Source: a bacterium (lineage in GTDB: Bacteria; Planctomycetota; UBA11346). From it: a DNA stretch of 10,053 bases. Shown one piece after another: positions 6,784 through 10,053 of the stretch (positions are counted from its first letter, which is position 1; each line of letters starts with the position of its first letter). Position numbers and translations under genes: made by a program. The DNA lies in contig JAIFKN010000259.1 of NCBI GenBank assembly GCA_020049615.1, positions 1 through 10,053 of the forward strand. The letters run 5' to 3'. The notes under the pieces were generated by a model. It was not told where the DNA came from, did no database searches, and saw only the letters and a program-made list of their open reading frames with translations.

Positions 6784-6857
6784 CACACGGAGGAACGGAG
6801 GGAACGGAGGCGAAGGACGGTCGTTGTTCGACTCCGTTCCCTCCGTTCCTCCGTGTG
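6784..6857. repeat. Perfect 26-bp inverted repeat between the two permease genes
   Basis: The arm at 6784-6809 is the exact reverse complement of 6832-6857 (26 of 26), with a 22-nt loop (6810-6831). Each arm is itself built from near-repeats of ACGGAGG(G)A with an 8-9 nt period. It fills most of the 100-nt gap between oppB and oppC. In the transcript it would fold into a very stable hairpin just 16 nt ahead of the oppC ribosome-binding region. No T-tract follows. From memory, similar CGGAGG/CAGAGG palindromes occur between genes of Planctomycetota and Verrucomicrobiota. Confidence 0.95.
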
Positions 6858-6867
6858 GATCGAGCGT

Positions 6868-7776
6868 TCATGACAGCCGCACCCGCGGGTCGACCGCCGC
6901 CACCGCCAGGTCGGCGGCGAGGTTGCACAGCACCACCAGCAGGCCGAAGAGCAGGGTCAGGGCCATGACCAGGTTGTGGTCGCGGTTGAAGGCGGCCTGC
7001 ACCATCTCGCCGCCGAGGCCGGGAATCTGGAAGACCTGCTCGACCACCACCGAGCCGGTCAGCAGGTAGGCCGAGGCGGTGCCGAGGAAGGCGACCACCG
7101 GGACCAGGGCCGGACGCAGCTGATGGCGCACCAGCACGGTCCAGGGGCCGACGCCCTTGGCCCGCGCGGTGCGGACGTGGTCGGCGTGCGCCGCGTCGGC
7201 CAGCGAGCTGCGCGCCAGGCGGGCGATGCGCGCCGCCGGGGCGGCGGCCAGGGTCGCCATCGGCAGCAGCAGGTGGATGGCGTCGCCCCAGCCCAGCGAC
7301 GGCAGCCAGCCCAGGCGCAGGCCGAAGAACAGGGCGAGGACCGGACCGATGACGAACGACGGCACGGCGATCGCGGCCATCGCCGCGCTGGCGGTGAGGC
7401 GGTCGAGCCAGCCGCCGGGGCGCATCGCCCCGGCGAGGGCGAGTCCGAGTCCGGCGACCACGGCCAGCAGCAGGGCGGCGCCGCCAAGCACCAGCGAGAC
7501 GCCGAGCTTCGGCCGGATCACCTCGCCGACGTCCTGGCCGGGCGACAGGGTCGGCAGGCTGCCGTCGGCCACGCCGGCGAGCGTGCGCACGAACTGCACC
7601 GGCAGCGGGCGGTCGAAGCCCATGCGTTCGGCCATCGCCGCCTTGACCGCCGGCGCCAGTTCGCGGTCGGCGTCGAACGGCCCGCCCTTGGCCGAGCGCA
7701 CCATGGCGAAGGTGGCCAGCGCGATGAGCAGCAGGACGAGCGGCGCGAGCAATAGGCGCTTGAGCAGGTAGTTCAT
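6868..7776 (-). CDS. oppB: Oligopeptide ABC transporter permease, OppB/DppB type
   Basis: This is a 302-residue membrane protein beginning MNYLLKRLLLAPLVLLLIAL, a typical OppB/DppB N terminus with TM1 at about 7-27. Further spans lie at about 93-117, 130-152, 167-185, 222-243 and 268-293. The EAA loop is VRTARAKGVGPWTVLVRHQL (201-220). The motifs EQVFQIPGLGG (246-256) and the terminal VDPRVR (295-300) are conserved in the family. The start is the ATG at 7776-7774 with GGAAG about 9 nt upstream. It forms the membrane channel together with the OppC-type protein and takes peptides, or a similar solute, from the binding protein encoded upstream. The 181-nt gap to the binding-protein gene is filled by the multi-hairpin repeat, so its expression may differ from that of the binding protein. 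Confidence 0.95.
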   Translation of the reverse strand: MNYLLKRLLLAPLVLLLIALATFAMVRSAKGGPFDADRELAPAVKAAMAERMGFDRPLPVQFVRTLAGVADGSLPTLSPGQDVGEVIRPKLGVSLVLGGAALLLAVVAGLGLALAGAMRPGGWLDRLTASAAMAAIAVPSFVIGPVLALFFGLRLGWLPSLGWGDAIHLLLPMATLAAAPAARIARLARSSLADAAHADHVRTARAKGVGPWTVLVRHQLRPALVPVVAFLGTASAYLLTGSVVVEQVFQIPGLGGEMVQAAFNRDHNLVMALTLLFGLLVVLCNLAADLAVAAVDPRVRLS

Positions 7777-7790
7777 GCGGCGAACTTCCG

Positions 7791-7950
7791 GGGCCCCATC
7801 GCTAGCCGATGGGGCGGCCGCCGAGCGGCGGTGGCGGCATACCATCGGCGAAGCCGATGCCGCCACGATTTCGGAGCCAGCGACGAAATCGAGCTGCGAC
7901 AAAGGCCGGGGGGCAGGCCCGCAGGGCCGCGGGGGCGAAGCCCCTGAGCA
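7791..7950 (+). repeat. Multi-hairpin interspersed repeat, copy B
   Basis: This is the second copy of the element at 797-982, in opposite orientation, between the binding-protein gene and oppB. Hairpins are: 7794-7801/7807-7814 (CCCCATCG/CGATGGGG); 7818-7822/7827-7831; 7831-7838/7859-7866, enclosing ATCGGC-GAA-GCCGAT (7844-7858); 7866-7873/7884-7891 (CGATTTCG/CGAAATCG, unchanged from copy A); 7916-7920/7924-7928; and GGGGC-GAA-GCCCC (7932-7944). The core 7815-7950 matches copy A, while the outermost left hairpin has a different sequence but again folds perfectly. The element is antisense to the opp transcript, but as a set of hairpins it would fold in that mRNA too. Confidence 0.88.
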
Positions 7951-7957
7951 AATAGCT

Positions 7958-9543
7958 TCATGGCTCGATCCACATGCACCACCACGGGTGCTCGTCGCGC
8001 ACGTTCTCGAACCAGCCGCGTACCTCGTCGCGCAGGAGGCCCTGGTTGACGTAGATGTAGATCGGCATGAAGGGGAACTCGTCTTCGACCAGCTGGCGCT
8101 CCAGTTCGCGATAGAGCGCCGGGCGCCGCTGCGGGTCGGCCTCGGCCTGGGCGGCGGCGAGGCCGGCGTCGAACGTCGTATTGCTCCAGCCGGTGCGGTT
8201 GTTGCCGCCGCCACTGCGCCACAGCGCGACGAAGGTGTCGGGGTCGAGGTAGTCGCCGACCCATGAGGCGCGCGCCACCTGGTAGTTGAGCGCACTGGTG
8301 TCGGCGAGGTAGGTCTTCCATTCGCGGTTGATCAGTTCGACGCGCACACCCAGCGCGTCCTCCCACTGCCGCGCCACCGCCTCGGCGACCTGCTTGTGCG
8401 CCTCGCTGGTGTTGTAGAGCAGCTCGATGCGCGGCATCGGCTTGCCACCCGGGCCGTAGCCGGCCTCGGCGAGCAGCCGCCGCGCCGCGGCGCGGTCGGT
8501 GGGCAGGCCGGCGGGCGGGTCGTAGCCGGGCATCGCCGGAGTGAGCCAGGTACTGGGGATCTGGCCGGCCTTCAACACCTGCCCGGCGACCACGCTGCGG
8601 TCGAGCGCCAGGCTGAAGGCCTTGCGCACGCGCTTGTCGTCGAAGGGGGGCTTGGTGCAGTTGAAGCGGTAGAAGTAGGTGGTGAGGAACGGCGTGACGT
8701 AGTACTCGGGCAGCCAGCGCAGCTCCTCCCACTTGGCCAGCGGGATCGACGGCATCCAGTGCAGAACAGCCGGTAGGCGGCGTCGGCGTCCTGGTACGGC
8801 AGCATGGTGATGCGGGCCAGCCGTACCTGCTGCGCCGCCCGCCAGCGCGGATTCGGCGCCAGCACGATGCGTTCGCGTGGCGACCACTCGGCGAGGGCGA
8901 AGGCGCCGCCGCTGACGATGTGCTCGGGCCGCGTCCAGCGTTCGCCATGCTCGCGGATCGTGTGCAGCGGCACGGCGGCGAAGGCGTGGAAGCCGCACAG
9001 CGAGAGGAACCACGGGCACGGTTTCGCCAGGCGCACGGTGAGGGTGAGCGGGTCGGGCGCTGCGACGCCCACCGCCTCGGCCGGCCCTGCGCCGGTGCGG
9101 CGCGCCTCGGCCCCGGCGATGGGGTCGAACAGCTCGGCGTAGTCGGCGCCGGTCGCCGGATCGAGGGCGCGCAGCCATGAGCCGCGCACCGTTGCGCTGT
9201 CGATCGCGGTGCCGTCGCTGAAGACCAGGCCCGGGCGCAGGTGGAAGGTGAAGGTGCGGCCGTCGGCGGACTGCTCCCACGAGGCGGCGAGGCCCGGCCG
9301 CGGGGTCAGGTCGCGCGGGTCGAGCACGGTGAGGCCCTCGAACAGGGCGAGGGCGACGCGCGCCTCGACCACGCCGCTCATCAGGTGCGGATCGAGCGTC
9401 TTCGGCTCGCTCTCGTTGTTGAAGATCAGCTCCTGCTTCGCCGCCTTCCAGCCGTCGCCCGGTGGGCGCAGGTCGTCCATCCACGCATCGGGCTCGGCCG
9501 CGGACAGGGCGGCCAGGCAGCTGAGGACGAGCAGGACGCGCAC
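7958..9543 (-). CDS. oppA: Peptide-binding protein, OppA/SBP_bac_5 family, broken by a frameshift
   Basis: Two overlapping frames together make one OppA-type protein of about 530 residues. The 5' part starts at GTG 9543-9541 (AGGA at 9551-9554, 7-nt spacing) with a signal peptide MRVLLVLSCLAALSAAEP (an LSC lipobox is possible), then FNNESEPKTLDPH (41-53), ALFEGLTVLD (66-75), FTFHLRPGLVFSDGT (98-112) and SGGAFALAEWSP (211-222), up to AAYRLFC (255-261). It then goes out of frame at about 8760 and stops at 8572. The 3' part resumes as WMPSIPLAKWEELR, then YRFNCTKPPFDDKRVRKAF, LALDRSVV, ARRLLAEAGYG, IELLYNTSEAHKQVAEA, INREWKTYL and GDYLDPDTF, ending at 7958. Each half is well conserved, so the lesion is recent or a sequence error. 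The role would be capturing peptides outside the membrane for OppBC. Confidence 0.9.
8756..8763 (-). other. Frame junction in the oppA gene
   Basis: On the coding strand the sequence is TGC ACTGG ATG. The upstream frame reads Cys-Thr-Gly and the downstream frame reads Trp-Met. OppA relatives commonly have T/A-G-E-L/I-D-W at this point, so residues like TGELD appear to be missing in addition to the frame change. A loss of 13 nt between two ACTGG copies would explain both; a single-base loss would explain only the frame. Confidence 0.65.
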
Positions 9544-9550
9544 GACGGGA

Positions 9551-9554
9551 TCCT
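9551..9554 (-). promoter_or_regulatory. Ribosome-binding site fixing the oppA GTG start
   Basis: AGGA on the minus strand lies 7 nt before the GTG at 9543-9541. This start directly precedes the signal peptide, whereas the open frame further upstream, running into the PIN gene, has no secretion signal at its N terminus. Confidence 0.55.
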
Positions 9555-9578
9555 GGCGGCCATGTGGCGACGGCAATG

Positions 9579-10007
9579 CTAGGCCAGCAGGTTGCGCCAG
9601 CGCAGGCCGGGGTACTTGGCGAAGCCGGCGTCGCAGGTCCACCAGGCGGCGTCGTGCTCGATCGCCAGGGCTGCGAACCACGCATCCATCACCCCCGCCC
9701 CGGACAGGCGGAAGTCGCCGACGAACTGGCGGAACAGCGGCCAGTGCCGCGGACCCGGCTCGACCGCCTTGCTGCGACCGGCGAGTTCGAGATGGGCGAG
9801 GAAGGCGAAGGCCTGCGCCGTCGCCATCGGCGGCTGGAACACCCGCGGGTGGCTGCAGATGCGCACCATGCCGGCCTTGAGCGAGGCGCTGGCGCCGAAG
9901 GTCTCGCCTGCGGCCACCGCCGTCTGCAGCGCGTCGAGGCAGGCGCGGTGGTGTGGCGACGCGGCCACGGCCGCGTTCACCAGCACGTTCACATCGCAGA
10001 GGATCAC
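9579..10007 (-). CDS. PIN-domain ribonuclease, VapC-type toxin
   Basis: This is a 142-residue PIN protein of the VapC group with the MILCDVNVLVNA start, SPHH (17-20), GMVRICSHPRVF (46-57), GPRHW (85-89), and the C-terminal block VMDAWFAALAIEHDA (106-120), TCDAGFAKYPGLRW (124-137). Metal-binding acids D5, D108 and D126 are present. The acid normally found two residues before the G-F-V-R turn (as in T-E-S-G-F-V-R) is replaced by K44. VapC toxins cleave tRNA or rRNA when released from their antitoxin. The start is GTG at 10007-10005, overlapping the stop of an upstream frame as GTGA, the usual antitoxin-toxin arrangement. The oppA start lies 35 nt downstream on the same strand, so read-through into oppA is possible. 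Family certain; activity uncertain because of K44. Confidence 0.9.
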   Translation of the reverse strand: MILCDVNVLVNAAVAASPHHRACLDALQTAVAAGETFGASASLKAGMVRICSHPRVFQPPMATAQAFAFLAHLELAGRSKAVEPGPRHWPLFRQFVGDFRLSGAGVMDAWFAALAIEHDAAWWTCDAGFAKYPGLRWRNLLA

Positions 10008-10053
10008 GGCGCGTCCGTCGCGTCGAGCAGCTCGCTGGTGCGGGTGAGGTCGA
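10004..10053 (-). CDS. VapB-type antitoxin, C-terminal end only (partial)
   Basis: A minus-strand frame entering from the right edge reads DLTRTSELLDATDAP and stops with a TGA that overlaps the PIN gene start by 4 nt (GTGA). The Leu/Asp-rich DL-x-x-x-x-x-LLDA ending resembles C termini of short antitoxins that sit before this VapC group, where this tail wraps the toxin. The DNA-binding part lies outside the window. The call rests mainly on the overlap and position. Confidence 0.5.
   Translation of the reverse strand, partial: DLTRTSELLDATDAP

Noticed and set aside
6780..6867. Small protein coded by the palindrome (for example a plus-strand frame with GTEGTE-like residues)
   Set aside because: The residues arise from the CGGAGG repeat units; there is no ribosome site and the hairpin explains the sequence better.
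797..7950. Composite transposon bounded by the two inverted repeat copies
   Set aside because: The intervening DNA is core metabolism, dprA and transport genes with no transposase, and the copies are structured intergenic elements rather than IS ends. Recombination between them could still invert the segment.
8572..8755. Two separate genes for the binding protein
   Set aside because: Each half lacks what the other supplies (signal and first lobe versus second-lobe motifs), and they join at one point with continuous OppA similarity, so it is one broken gene.

Overview
This is a GC-rich bacterial window with tightly packed genes, short gaps, GTG starts and ATGA/GTGA gene overlaps. An oligopeptide-type solute-binding protein and a TPR protein, both with secretion signals, point to a cell with an exported protein layer. 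The phylum cannot be fixed from the sequence. The intergenic CGGAGG-type palindrome and the heptamer repeat resemble, from memory, intergenic repeats of Planctomycetota/Verrucomicrobiota genomes, which is a weak hint only.

Left part (1-3211): the 5' end of a minus-strand DHH-type phosphoesterase gene lies divergent from a plus-strand Lon-N-terminal-domain protein whose C-terminal coding part is out of frame. Between this gene and the convergent dprA gene sits a roughly 180-bp multi-hairpin repeat (copy A). aroB (3-dehydroquinate synthase) and dprA (natural transformation/RecA loading) form a minus-strand pair joined by an ATGA overlap. A heptamer tandem array covers the end of aroB.

Middle (3212-3828): a 163-residue single-span membrane protein of unknown function is divergent from aroB, with little room for a leader. 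A short convergent gap with a hairpin follows.

Right part (3829-10053): a minus-strand run reads, in transcription order, VapB-like antitoxin (partial), VapC-like PIN protein, OppA-type binding protein (frameshifted), OppB-type permease, OppC-type permease (with a large exported insertion) and an exported TPR protein coupled to oppC by ATGA. The peptide-transport ATPases are not in the window. Two structured DNA elements interrupt this run: a second copy of the multi-hairpin repeat (copy B) between oppA and oppB, and a perfect 26-bp inverted repeat between oppB and oppC.

The most unusual content is non-coding. The two inverted copies of the multi-stem repeat differ by paired changes that keep each hairpin folded, and both are rich in GNA-loop mini-hairpins. 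The two apparent frameshifts (Lon-domain gene, oppA) need checking against reads before they are taken as real.
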